A stretch of 64,000 bases of DNA from Polymyxa betae (lineage: Eukaryota; Endomyxa; Phytomyxea; Plasmodiophorida; Plasmodiophoridae): NCBI GenBank assembly GCA_003693705.1, contig RBZT01000545.1, forward strand, positions 1-64,000. The letters run 5' to 3'. The translations under genes were made by a program, and so were the position numbers. Below the pieces are notes generated by a model. That model searched no databases, was not told where the DNA came from, and worked only from the letters and a program-made list of their open reading frames with translations. Positions 50,344 through 62,475 of the stretch are shown piece after piece; position 1 is the first letter of the stretch; the number at the start of each line of letters is the position of its first letter.

Positions 50344-52125
50344 ATGGGCGGCATATTTCTTGCGCTTTTAATCCTGTCAAATGCGCTGGTTGCTGCTGCC
50401 GATGCGGATCGTTTGAGAGTCGGGACATGTCGACAATATCCTGGATCGGTTCCGACATCAGCAGTGCAGCAAATTAGTAATATCTAATTTATCTTTTTGA
50501 ACTATGTCTATTATGCCGCTTTACAACTAGGTTTTCTCGTGGCTGTAGCTTGTATCAGCAGTAGATTGTAAACTCGAACTCTGTTTTCTTTTGCCGAATT
50601 TTTGCTTAGCAACTACCACACTTTCCAAAATCAAAATTTTTCACTTAAGATCTATTTATTATTAGGCAGCCTGAAGTCGCAGCAGTCCGATTCAGCTCAA
50701 TCTCCGGCCCACGCTGCCAATACCTACAATTGTCCTGTTCAAATTGTGATTAATCCTGAACCATCTAAGACCGACGAAGATACTGGGCAACAGTGCACAT
50801 TTGAGACGGTTTTGAACTCCCCAGGACAACAACCCCTTCAATTCGAAATCGATAGCTCTCGACCTGCGACGTTAGCGAAATGCGAGATCACCGCTTCGGT
50901 GCCAAGATCTGCTCTGTTGAGTCATGCTCCTTCTCTTGATACCATAACTCTCTCGATTTCGCTTCAGTTGCTCATTACCAACAAAGATGTCGAACGTACA
51001 GCTGCTACAACATCTGCACCTGTAAAGGAGGACGGATCGACATCTCCGCCGTCGACTTCTGGTTTAACAGATGAAGATCTAAGTGACGATGATCTACTGA
51101 GTAACTCTGTACCTAATTCCGGTCCTCTCTCAGAAACAGTTTCCTCTGTACCTAATTCCGGTCCTCTCTCAGAAACAGTTTCCGAACCGAGGCCTTCTGT
51201 GAGCGAAGCCTCAGCAAGCCATGCGACCAAATCCGATAATTTTTTCAGCCGGACGGCGGCACGGATCTTGCGTCGGCGACAGAAACGTGAAATGGAACAG
51301 AAGCAACAGCAAATCGAATTCGAGAACTTGCAGGAAAAAGAACGCATGCGAAGACAGCGTTTCTATCGCCGAGCTATTTTGGATCAAGGGACGACTGTCG
51401 TGCCTCAAGCAAATGCGAGTCAATGTTCTTCTCCCAAAACACCCGGTCATCCTCCTAAACCGGGTAAACGGTCATCTGAAAGTCCCGTTTCGCCACTTCG
51501 GAATTTGCTTCCCGCCAGTTGCTTTTCTAAGGAGCCCAAACAAGCTGTGTCTGGCAGCGATTCTAAACATGCCAAGAAGACTGCTGCTGGCAATGGGCAA
51601 TCTGGTGCTGCCACTGAACATCATTCAGAGTTGGATAGGACACATCAGAAATCTCGCCCTGGGATATTTAAGCGACAACGAAGTCGAATGATGGACGCTC
51701 TGCGGGACGTTTTCGGCGGCAGCAGCCCAACTCAGCAACCTCGGGCTGTTTGGCACCAACCGGGACCTGCCTCCAGGCGCGATCTACTAAAGCGGATTGC
51801 AGACGTAGCTGACTCAGATGACGAGGACGATATCGCTGATAGCGATGAGTGTGAAGGCGAAGTGAGGCGGCGGATTTGGGCTTTATACTCGGATCCCGCC
51901 CAGATGAACATCGCTGCAGGTACGATATGGGTTGCTTTTAGTGGTTTTTACTAAAGCGATTTCATTTGGGGATTCTTAATACTTTATAGTTAATTGGGTT
52001 TAGGTGGATCAACAGCTGCTTCCGAATTTGACCCTGAAGAGCTGAGTCAAATTGACCAATTGCTGGCTCGTAGTCGGCCGAGTATGGATCCTGGTTGGTT
52101 ACGTTATCAAGATAATACAGTTTAA
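50344..52125 (+). CDS. Low-complexity, disordered protein; possibly two genes
   Basis: A short first exon (50344) encodes a signal-peptide-like start (GGIFLALLILSNALVAAADA). A long exon ending near 51920 encodes a beta-type region (VQIVINPEPSKTDED, ITLSISLQLLITNKD), a Ser/Thr/Glu-rich linker with a 13-residue unit repeated twice, a basic coiled coil (RRRQKREMEQKQQQIEFENL) and an acidic patch (DSDDEDDIADSDE). A last exon joined NIAA|GGSTAAS finishes at 52125. The basic and acidic tracts look intracellular, which fits poorly with a secretion signal, so exon 1 may belong to another transcript. Function unknown. Confidence 0.5.
51106..51183 (+). repeat. Exact 39-bp tandem duplication inside a coding exon
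   Basis: The units 51106-51144 and 51145-51183 are identical, adding 13 codons in frame (SVPNSGPLSETVS twice). Identity at third positions implies a recent duplication or conversion. Confidence 0.9.
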
Positions 52126-52280
52126 ATTGCCAGGCAAATTAGTTTGTATACATGTTTGAACGGATCTTGCCTTTTGTGATGCCGAACACAAGAACGTCTT
52201 ATCATAAATGGAAGGGTCCAATAAATTTAGTCCAATGGAATTTCCTGATCGACATTATCGATCCGTTCTGTAATAATTTC

Positions 52281-53029
52281 AGATTGAAGTAGGAACAGCA
52301 AGGTTAAGGTCGGTCGGTGTTAGGCAGCTGTTTTTCATATCATCGCATGTCAAACTGCAGATTCTATCAGCAACGATATTGGTCCCGAAACCAATCCTCG
52401 AGTCTGTGCGACCTGCGAGTTTCTCAACAAGAACCGATAAGCCAAACAGCTTATTTGATTACAACCTGCGGCGACAATGTCACTATTATTTCGCTTCATG
52501 TAACTTCGTATTTGATATTCAGCTAATGGATGGAGCTCATTTGGATCTGCACGCAATCTCTACATATCCTCTGCGATCATGTCATGTCTTTGATAACAAT
52601 GCTTCACTATTCTGACCCTAAACTCTAACCCTAATCCAGATCACGTGAATCCAGATCAAATGCGGAATGTGGTTGTATCCTTATCTACTATTGTTGAATT
52701 TATATCTGAGGCAGCCTGTTACCAGTCCATGAAACTTGTATTCTATCAGCAGCTCCGACGCCAGCTATGAATGGGTATGCTCTCCATCTCTCATTCAACT
52801 CAGGTTGTATATTCAAGACCATAGCGAAATTACGGGTCAACATTGGCTAGCAATGCCAAGATTTGGTCCACAAGAAGCTGTTTATGACAATAATGGATCT
52901 GCAATACCATCAGGAACAGAAACTGTTATACATATTCAATGGATTCCTTCATTATCAAATGATTATACCAAGACTGATCAAGATATAGCTCCTGGAACAT
53001 TTATCAGACAGATTGCAACAAGTTGTTAG
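52281..53029 (+). CDS. Unassigned open frames in the spacer after the disordered gene
   Basis: Two plus-strand frames, 52281-52617 and 52736-53029, are open but unlike any family I know. The first is Arg/Ser-rich, ends in CHVFDNNASLF and overlaps a Cys-containing alternative frame (NPRVCATCEFLNK). The second (WLAMPRFGPQEAVYDNNGSA, ETVIHIQWIPSLSNDY) is more protein-like. A telomere-like motif lies between them. They may be exons of one poorly resolved gene or decayed sequence. Confidence 0.3.
52616..52634 (-). repeat. Telomere-like CCCTAA motif
   Basis: The plus strand reads ccctaaactctaacccta, an imperfect three-unit TTAGGG/TTTAGGG run on the minus strand. It is similar to the motif at 17197 and the shorter one near 58040. 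Confidence 0.45.
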
Positions 53030-53073
53030 CGAATGGGAAGCTTTAGCTGCCAAGAAGAAGCTTAGGTCACAGA

Positions 53074-54625
53074 TCAGTCGTCAACGGAACCAGAAAGAAC
53101 TTCGGAGCTTGTAACCGGTGCGATAATCGGATCGAATACTCGAATGAACTCCGATACAGAAATAACCAGCTTTACATCTGGTTCTCCGCCACCCAGCCAC
53201 ACGAAATCAACTGTTTCCACGATGCGCTGATCCAAGACAAAAGGAACTTCGAGCCCGTGACGGAACCCGAGCGGCGACCTGGACAAATCACACCACGTGA
53301 GCCAGTATTTCCAAAGGACAATTGTCGTCTAGGACGTACACAGCATTGTGGACAAATCCGGAGAGCTGGTCGTTATCTGCTTCAGAGGCAACACGAAAGT
53401 TGTAGCGCTTTCTCGCAGGTGCAGGCGGTGGAACTGCATGGCGCAAGTGCTCGATGAGCTTCTCGTTCACAAACTTCACTTCATATTGCTATCGTAAAAA
53501 AGGTTAATAACAAGGTCACATCGATCGCGATAAATAAACAAAGATTTAGACATTACAGCTAAAATTACAAGCAAGTATCAACGTGAGAAATTGAGTTATA
53601 ACAGTTTGTGGAATGAAATTACAAACGAAGTCATGATTGTGATTTGAAAAACGTTGGATAAAAGCAGAACCCTGAACAACGAAGATCGGAAGAAACTCAC
53701 GTAAATGACGAGATAATGAGAGGCATAGAAGCGGTCAAACGGCGCTTTGCCGAGCTCAATGAGAGGTGCCTTCTTATTTACCATCAGCATCGATTTACAT
53801 AAATTCGAGACGGTCGGCGCCTGTAAACACGCCCGGCGCTGCTCCAATGTCCACGAATAATAGTCGCCGGGAGTACGTCGCAGGCGGCATTGACTCAAGC
53901 CGAGACGGATGATCTCCCGGCGTTGTCGTTGCATCAGATCTGTATCTTTACCCAGCAAATCGGTCACGTAATCTGTAGCGAGGGTAAGACTATCGCAAGC
54001 ATTACAGATCCGAAATCCAAAAAACCCAAACTCAAGAAAAACTATTTGAGCATCTGCTAAATCCGGTTATAAACTGTCAGTAAATTCCCAAAAGTTCATG
54101 ATCCTATCAAGTCTGACAAACGCTACCGATAGCATGAAAAGGCACCCGAAATCTAGAACCCATGAAATGACAAAAACTAAGCGAAAAGCCGAGAAGGAGA
54201 ATGAGTTTCAGCGAACCATTTTCAGATTGTGGCTGTGACCTGAGAGGGTTCTCACCACGATTGTCTACAACCGGCTTCATAGTAGTAGTCGGTTTCATAG
54301 AGACGCCATTAGATTCGTTAGCGAATAGGCGGGATCTGGTTGGCGCGCCCTCAGAGCTGCATTGGGTCAGTAGGCTGCGAATTCGTGCTATTCGGTCCTC
54401 AATAGAGCTGATCTTAGCCTGAAGCTGGCCCAGGCGCTGTGCAGATGACGTCCCTGGCGGCGACATTTCCCTAATTGTGCGCATCGGGAAGCTCAAGCAC
54501 ACATTGAACAAAATCGCATCTTCCATAATCTGGAAAGGCTTTCGGATCGGGATGGATAAAGCATATCGCAAGGATCTTACTAATTGTTCATCGATTCCAT
54601 CGCAGGTTCGCTGGCTGATCATCAT
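53074..54625 (-). CDS. YbaK/aminoacyl-tRNA-deacylase-domain protein
   Basis: Minus-strand exons encode a coiled-coil N-terminus (QRLGQLQAKISSIEDRIARI) followed by a YbaK/ProX-type domain as in plant and protist long forms: LRRTPGDYYSWTLEQRRACL, TVSNLCKSMLMVNKKAPL, FYASHYLVIY, then KFVNEKLIEHLRHA, and LSGFVHNAV | SPLGFRHGLEVPFVLDQR across an intron with a GTACGT donor, then FVWLGGGEPDVKLVISVSEF. The domain family hydrolyses mischarged tRNAs (prolyl-tRNA editing relatives); the eukaryotic long forms are uncharacterised as far as I know. The start may be the Met at 54625 or an internal one; the stop is at 53074. Confidence 0.8.
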
Positions 54626-54630
54626 GAGTT

Positions 54631-55525
54631 TTGGATAATTCGCCCTCCCTCAATGATGGCACTATGTCGAAGGTTTTTGAATATGTACGAAACCAGCTCA
54701 TAGTCTTTGGCCAGACAATTGTATCTTCGCAGGCAGCCAAACATGAAACTGAGGTGACAAACAAAGTACAGTCGCCCAACAAACATGCAGCAACTGAATC
54801 AAGCGAAACAGGCCAAAATCGGAAATTAGTATTATTGTCAAATTGCGCATTTGCTCAAGTAGGGATGGCGTGGGCCAGTACAATCCCTTTCGGTTCAAAT
54901 TTGATCAGGGCGTAATCTGGAATTTTGAATTCGCTTGAGAGCACTGGCATACGTAATCAGAAGTTTCTCCAAACCGAGTCAGGCTGCACATTTGCTTCTC
55001 TTGACTGCAGATATTTTATTCAAGAAATACCGGCTCGATAACAATCTGGAGGTTGCATACATGTCCTGAAACGTCTAAAGCTCAAAGGTTCCACAATTTC
55101 ACAGGGAAATGCTACGTTCGGCCGATTCATTTCAACATTCCTGTTCACAAAGGCCAGCCCATAGAGAAGCGTTGGCTTCAGGTCTCAGAAGGGCCAGGAC
55201 GCCCATCACAGTTGCGACTAACAACTGCATTATCATCGTTGCTGACGTTGCACGATGTCAAAGGATATCCTGAACCGGGTTCGGAAGTGGATCCCATGCA
55301 TGCATGTGCCGGCACCAAAGCGAGCCTTTACGAGGGAGTTCCCGTAAGAATGAATTCTGCTATAATCGCTGGTTCTGGCAATAATACATTCTGGATAGGA
55401 GAGAGTACGAACTGGAATTTGGCGAGTACGACGCCGACTCAGAATGGACGCTAAGCGATCAGGAATATGAACCTTCTCGGCCGCAGGTGAAAGTCAATCG
55501 TAACCTGTTTAAAGACGCTGCATAA
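54631..55525 (+). CDS. Small uncharacterised gene(s), partly resolved
   Basis: The best-supported part is a 71-codon two-exon frame, 55255-55343 and 55399-55525, with a GTAAGA donor and phase match: it runs from a basic start (DILNRVRKWIPCMHVPAPKR) into an acidic tail (GEYDADSEWTLSDQEYEPSR). Upstream segments look like further exons: 54631 MSKVFEYVRNQLIVFGQ, and near 54950 ALAYVIRSFSKPSQAAHLLL followed by KKYRLDNNLE | LKGSTISQGNATFGRF. The upstream helical pattern weakly recalls PEX11-type peroxin N-termini, but this is not a call. Whether these are one gene or two is unclear. Confidence 0.4.
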
Positions 55526-55713
55526 GAATCTTGGAATGAAGACGCGGTCGGTAATCTAATATACAAGCTCAAAATGGTCAGGGAACAATGGCTCATCCTT
55601 TCGGTCAAAGACACTCGCAGTGTCAGCTTCGGTTTCCATTAAACGAATGACAGAGCCAAATATTGCAGAAGTTTGGTGTATTGATATATTGGATTCAGTT
55701 AGAAAACAACAAT

Positions 55714-57415
<1,702 letters not shown>

Positions 57416-57837
57416 TCTTTCAGATTGATGATAGCAAAGCTCGATATCTATAAAGCCAAGTTGATTGGGGAGCCTCCCTGCCAGTCATTGAATCACTGAT
57501 GAGTGATGAAACGTAATCGTGACTTTACGTTAGAGGCTGCGCCAGTGAGGTTGCGCTAAGTGACAAATGACAGAAGTCGCATAAGTGCAATGCACAAGGC
57601 ATCCTCGACACATTTGTATAAAGGAGTTTCAAATGTCAGGTCGATGTGAATTTATCTGTTTTTCGACAACAGAAATGTTATGATTGCGGAAACATATTTT
57701 CGGAATGCTCAGTCCATACTATATGACTGAACTATTCTTGGGAAGCTATCGAATGTTTGAGCATTTTGATTTCCCGAGATTTTTCTGGCTTTCGCTGTTA
57801 TGAGAATGTCGAATCGAAGTTGTATGCTGTAAGAAGT
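57416..57837. other. Spacer between thiolase and tRNA gene
   Basis: 420 bp with no credible frame. Presumably holds the thiolase promoter, on the minus strand. Confidence 0.4.
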
Positions 57838-57909
57838 GGTTGTGTGGTGCAGTGGTAGCACGTCGCCCTCCGGAGGCGAAGGTCGCGGTTTCGACTACCG
57901 TCACGATCA
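57838..57909 (+). tRNA. tRNA-Arg (anticodon CCG)
   Basis: A complete cloverleaf: acceptor GGTTGTG (57838-57844) pairs with CACGATC (57902-57908) with one G-T and one T-G wobble; D stem GTGC/GCAC around AGTGGTA; anticodon stem TCGCC/GGCGA with loop CTCCGGA, giving anticodon CCG at 57870-57872; T stem GCGGT/ACCGT with loop TTCGACT. No intron. It decodes CGG arginine codons. It stands alone between two protein genes. Confidence 0.93.
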
Positions 57910-58123
57910 TGAACCATTTTTTGGCATTTTGGTTGTTAAAAATGTTCGGCCACCTCTGTAAAATCTCATACAAAGCTGCTGGCAACATTTAACGGATTCC
58001 TGTCCATACAGACGGCGGTTGCCTCAGTTTTGTTGAAGCCCTAAACCCTAAGAAGACCCTGCTCGCAATCATCCTGCTCGCCTGCTGTCATATCAACGAC
58101 GATGCGGCGATTTATTGATCGAT

Positions 58124-59915
58124 TTAGTCGAGCTGATCTTGTGCACGTGCGATTCGATCGCGGCATTCACCTGCCTGAGCGCAATCGGTCCCGAACAGCG
58201 TCTCGTAGATGGCGGCTGCATCCGAGAAGTTCTGCACAGCATCTTCGGGTCGGCCGGCCACGACCAGGACATCGCCGCGAGTTTTGAGTAGGTCCGCAAC
58301 CTGATTGCTGTTCGGCCCATGTAATCGCGATTCGGCTTTGACCACGAGACTCAAGTATTGAAGAGCTCCAGACGCATTTCGCTGCCGAACGAAAAGGAAC
58401 GCGATCTGGCGCAGGGTTCGGGCGACCGGAGCTGACCATTTCCCGTGCAATTGACGGAACACTTTCAGCGATCGTTCGAAGTTCTCAATCGCGGCCGTAC
58501 TGGTCCCGGACTCGGCCAGCGCCATTCTACGCTGGACGGTCAGATTGCAGATTCGCGTGATCTTACACAATAAATAAACTTGTTGCATTATAGAAACACG
58601 ATTCCGAAAATCGATTAGAAAATCACGAACGAAAGATTGGTGAACGAACCCGAGATAGAAGAGGGCATCTCCCATTTCCTGCTTGTATACGAAATTATTG
58701 GCGACGCCAACGGCGACAGCTTTAGTCAAAACATCGATAGCTTTCTGGACAGTGGTTTGGTCAGGTTTGACATCAGCCGTGTCGGCAACGGGAGGACCGG
58801 CAGCGGCAAGTTTTAGGTAGGCGCGTCCTAATTGCAGAAATATGATCAGCATGTCCGGATGTGTACTCGATACATCAAGAAGTTTCTCTTTCATCGCTTG
58901 TTCTAACGTTTCGACCGCATCGCCATGGAAACGCTTCTGCAACAAATATTCATTTTTTTTAACTGGAAAATTATCACAAAGCAATCCAACGGCAATCGAC
59001 GTTTTTGGTAAATTGCATAGAATGTTCAAGAGACGAATGGAAATAGAGGTAACGTAGAGTCCTGAACTGCTAAAAATCAAAAAGTAGGAAATACTGCTTA
59101 AAAGTAGAATTTGGAGTTCGTGCTGTCAAAATTTTCAAAAATGTTCTGTTCATCTTTCCCTGAAAATTCACCAAAAGCTTAAGTAAAAAAAACGATGAAA
59201 TTTGAAGGGGCGTGAGATGCGATCATGGATTGGTCATGACTATACTGACATGAGTATGTTCTGCAGCCATTGCAATCATTAGATCAACTCTATGAGTAAC
59301 AGATGCAGCATATCCGAGTAGTTCACGAGCCTGACCTAGAATCGGGTCGGCCTTCGTGAATTGACGAAGTCCGATTAGAGCCTGGGCCAGTGTCGCCAGA
59401 CCCGTGAATCTTAGCGCTGCTGCATCCGGATGATCGATCGAGGCTAATCGCTCCAGTACGGTATGTGAGTGCATCTCCGCCTGGGCGTACAGGCCCCGGC
59501 GAAGATAGGCGCGGCCGAGACGGGCCATCGCCAATGTCACTTCTGGGTGACCTTTCCCGAAACATAGCTGCGCTAGAGCCAAGCAATGCATTCGGGCCGT
59601 CACGGCCGCCTCGAAATCGTGCTGGTCCTCGGCTTCGACGGCGCGGACCGAGAAACTGGTGAGGCGCTCCTCGGGCGGCGTCATGTCGATGGGTTCGGCG
59701 GCAGCAGCGGCGGCCGCGGCGGCCGATTTTCGTGAAACGCGCCGTTTGGTCTGTGTATGAGGTTGATGATGATGCCCATGACCGAACATGAGAGCGGCAT
59801 GATTGAAGGCCATCGTACTATCGAGGCCGATGATGGCCGCCGATTTCGAATGCGAACTCATGGCCGCACAGAGGGCGACGTTCAGTCGGGGCTCAATCTG
59901 CTGCCCGGAAACCAA
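58124..59915 (-). CDS. TPR protein, TTC23-like
   Basis: Starts at 59915 (or at the internal Met of MSSHSKS) with a histidine-rich and poly-alanine leader, then TPR helices: AEDQHDFEAAVTARMHCLAL, AMARLGRAYLRRGLYAQAE, LTAQALIGLRQFTKADPILG-like segment. After an intron come QLGRAYLKLAAAGPPV, GDALFYLGFVHQSF, AAIENFERSLKVFRQLHG and SGALQYLSLVVKAESRLHG, ending RIARAQDQLD at 58124. The repeated LGRAY and HCLALAQLCFG blocks follow human TTC23, a component linked to the ciliary EvC zone and Hedgehog signalling; other TPR families (kinesin light chain) are alternatives. The exon is GC-rich compared with neighbours. Mid-gene splice junctions are not all confirmed. Confidence 0.6.
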
Positions 59916-60974
59916 TCACAACCGAGATCGGAGCAGATCCCGAAAAATATCTGACAGCGTATCTGGGGCACGCCCTCAGAATTCGACGAATCTGGCAGAA
60001 GCCACTACGGTTTGCATTCTGCCGGAGATCACACCAGATGCATTTCCGCCCAGTACACAAAGCACATTCGTTGAAGTACAACTGACCGAGTTAACAAGAA
60101 GGAAATTTAATTTGATACCAAAATTTAGAAATGACTTCAAAACTTTTTTTAAATTAAGTTATTAAGAGTTTTTATCTTCTTTTATAAGACTTCAGTATAG
60201 TAATTTTACAAAAGTAAATCTGTTGTTCGTGATTATCTGTATTGACGGCAGACACCGTAACAATTATCGGCCGCGCAGAACTCGCTAAGGTTCTCTTCAT
60301 ACTACATGGGTCGGATGGTATAATTGGCTATGGCGTCGATTCTGTCACATGATCGTTGCATGAGTGATCCGATGAATACACATTTCGGTCAGATCAACGT
60401 TTTCGTCTTTGTCAGCCCATTAAACAGCTTAAGTAGAGAGGCTATCGCTGATTTGAGAGCTGATTGATCAAACTTCATGTGCGATCATTCTATGAATATA
60501 TCTAGATTGGTTTTGAGAGCTTGCAATTGCCAATAATCAGAGAAGAGCAATTTGCCATACATTGACCACCGGGGTTCTGTACCCATGGGACAACGTTTTG
60601 GTATTAATACTTACAGAACAATTGTATTACAAAACTGCGAATATTAAATAACTACCCGCAATATGTATAAACCATCTTTCGAGTTCCCGTAAACCATCTT
60701 TCGAATTCCCGTAATGTTCGCATTGTGTTTTTTTATACATTATTGGGGAAATGGTGCGTACTAATTGCTCGAAAACGTCCGGTCGGACCTGACTTCTCAA
60801 ATGCCTTTATTGTCCACAAGACACCATATATAATCATAGTCACAAAATATTCATCAAATGGCATGGTACATCAAGGCACACGCAATTAACTATGCTCGAT
60901 TATTCTTCGCCAAACGGTATGGGAGATCAATTTTTTCTGTTCGTCAAGTCTCGGATTATGAGGGCACGTCTTCA
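59916..60974. other. AT-rich spacer with a small tandem repeat
   Basis: Over 1 kb without a credible gene. It includes a short two-copy repeat (60668-60711). Confidence 0.4.
60668..60711 (+). repeat. 22-bp tandem repeat, two copies
   Basis: 60668-60689 and 60690-60711 read taaaccatctttcgagttcccg and taaaccatctttcgaattcccg, differing at one position. Confidence 0.85.
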
Positions 60975-61200
60975 GAAGATACACTTTATGCAAACAGTCC
61001 CAGCACGCGGCTTCTTTGATTCCCTACTAAACGTTGTAACGGCACAAGGCCGTTTTAGTGAAAGTTCCTGTCGCTCACGTAACAGATCCAACTCACATTG
61101 CTCCGCATTATCATAAACATATATAATTCTTTTACAAAAGCCTTTTTGCCATCTTCAAGATGAACTTTGTGAACTTTAAGGCTGATTCCATGGCCTCACG
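60975..61200 (-). pseudogene. Degenerate coding remnant
   Basis: Two minus-strand frames read like one protein broken by an extra AT dinucleotide in an ATATAT run: KVHKVHLEDGKKAFVKELY, then AEQCELDLLRERQELSLKR. I do not recognise the family. It lies between the LINE remnant and the AT-rich spacer, so it may belong to a mobile element or a dead gene. Confidence 0.3.
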
Positions 61201-61361
61201 AAAACGAACAGGGCGCAAAGCGCCTTCTAAAAAAATTAATATAACTTTTCGAACCTCGAGACAGTTCAAATGACTCAGAGTATTGGTGATCCTCAATTAC
61301 CGATTTATACTAGTAACTAAATCTGTAATGAGAGCCTTCGGCCGCAGATTAACATTCATCT

Positions 61362-62460
61362 TCAATCCCGAAGATAAGATGAGCTGTAAAGCATGAAAGC
61401 CTTCAGCAGAGTCTCTAAGGTTTCAACGACCTTTTCAGTCGGATTCGCCTTCTTTCTATCAGATAAATGATGTTCTTCGATTGTGGTCCATAAATGAGGA
61501 TCAATCATCGATTGCAAAGAACGCGGCTTAACCGATTGTGTTACACCTTGATCCTGCGCGTCGGTTAAACAGCTGCGATAACGAGTCAGTTGACGACGAA
61601 GGGACCGCATAGTCAGAATATTGCCGCCGCCACCGAGACAGGCGCGGAGCTGGCTGGTGATGAGCTTTTAATCTTGGCGAGTCTGCGGGCGGGATGACGG
61701 GCAATGGCCATGCCATATTCCAGCGCGATCGGCCGTAGGCGGAAACGATGAGGCGCTTCTTGGCGGGAGAGAGGAGCGGGGTCCGGTATGCGCCAATCTG
61801 GTCGAGCCCAAACATAGCGCGGCTGGCTTTGTCGACGCGATCTTCCAGTTGTACATCGTGTGCGACCAGGCATCGCGGACCTGTACGCCCAGCAATGTCG
61901 TTGAAGAGACAGCCGGGAGGGGTGCGCCGTTCAGGTTAGGGCTCCGACCGGGTACGGGTAGTACCCGGAAAAACCGGATCGGGTACTGGTCGGGTCGGGT
62001 GCCGGATAGGGGGTGGTGCCCGACCCGACTACCTGTCGGGTAGTTTGATAGGCACGGACTTATTTTCTGCGCATTGATAATTACTTCGATTTACGATGTG
62101 AGGATCCTGCAGTTGATCCTTTAGATTACTGGAAAGCGCACGCCCAACAGTTTCCTAATCTCAGCGCTGTGGCAAAAGACATTTTGTCGATTTCGGGCTC
62201 TTCAGTCGCTGTCGAGCGAATATTCAATTGCGGCCGTGACGTGATTATATTGGGCTTCGGCGACATTCTTTGAAACCAGAAACCTCTTCTTTGATGTTTG
62301 GTAAGTACTATTTTGGATATTGTATGGATGGGTACCGGATAGAGGCAGGTACCCGACCCGTTAGTACCCGGTCGGAGCCCTAGTTCAGGTATAGTGGGAC
62401 GTACTGGTCCACTGCGGGACAGCAGACATCTGGTACAAAGCGGCCAGATACCTTGCTGGC
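61362..62460 (-). mobile_element. Degenerate non-LTR retrotransposon (LINE) reverse-transcriptase remnant
   Basis: Read on the minus strand, pieces in shifting frames match the C-terminal part of a LINE reverse transcriptase: VPLYLNGAPLPAVSSTTLLG (the xLGV thumb-proximal motif), KASRAMFGLDQIGAY, LLSPAKKRLIVSAY, ALEYGMAIARHPARRLAKI, then LITSQLRACLGGGGN and RSLRRQLTRYRS. Frame changes between these blocks show it is inactive. GC-rich compared with surroundings. A hAT element sits inside it at 61937-62382; the LINE sequence continues on the other side in the same frame once the element and one target copy are ignored. It ends at a stop at 61362; the 5' part is missing. Confidence 0.7.
61937..62382 (+). 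mobile_element. Internally deleted hAT transposon with 8-bp target duplication
   Basis: A 446-bp element. The first 19 bp, tagggctccgaccgggtac, are a perfect inverted match of the last 19 bp (62364-62382). It is flanked by an exact 8-bp direct repeat, gttcaggt, at 61929-61936 and 62383-62390, the target-site size typical of hAT elements. The interior on the plus strand keeps the transposase C-terminal dimerisation region: PLDYWKAHAQQFPNLSAVAK, DILSISGSSVAVERIFN, and after a one-base frame slip GLRRHSLKPETSSLMFG. Subterminal copies of gggtacc/gggtcgggt resemble transposase-binding repeats. It is nonautonomous. Perfect ends and duplication suggest a fairly recent insertion into the LINE remnant. 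Confidence 0.92.
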
Positions 62461-62475
62461 AAATGGTTTGGAGAC

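Noticed and set aside
53280-53360. Frame break in the YbaK domain
   Set aside because: Resolved by a short intron with a GTACGT donor giving HNAV|SPLGFRHG.
61668-61939. Several overlapping long frames as separate genes
   Set aside because: GC-rich sequence keeps many frames open; the pieces together match one decayed LINE reverse transcriptase.
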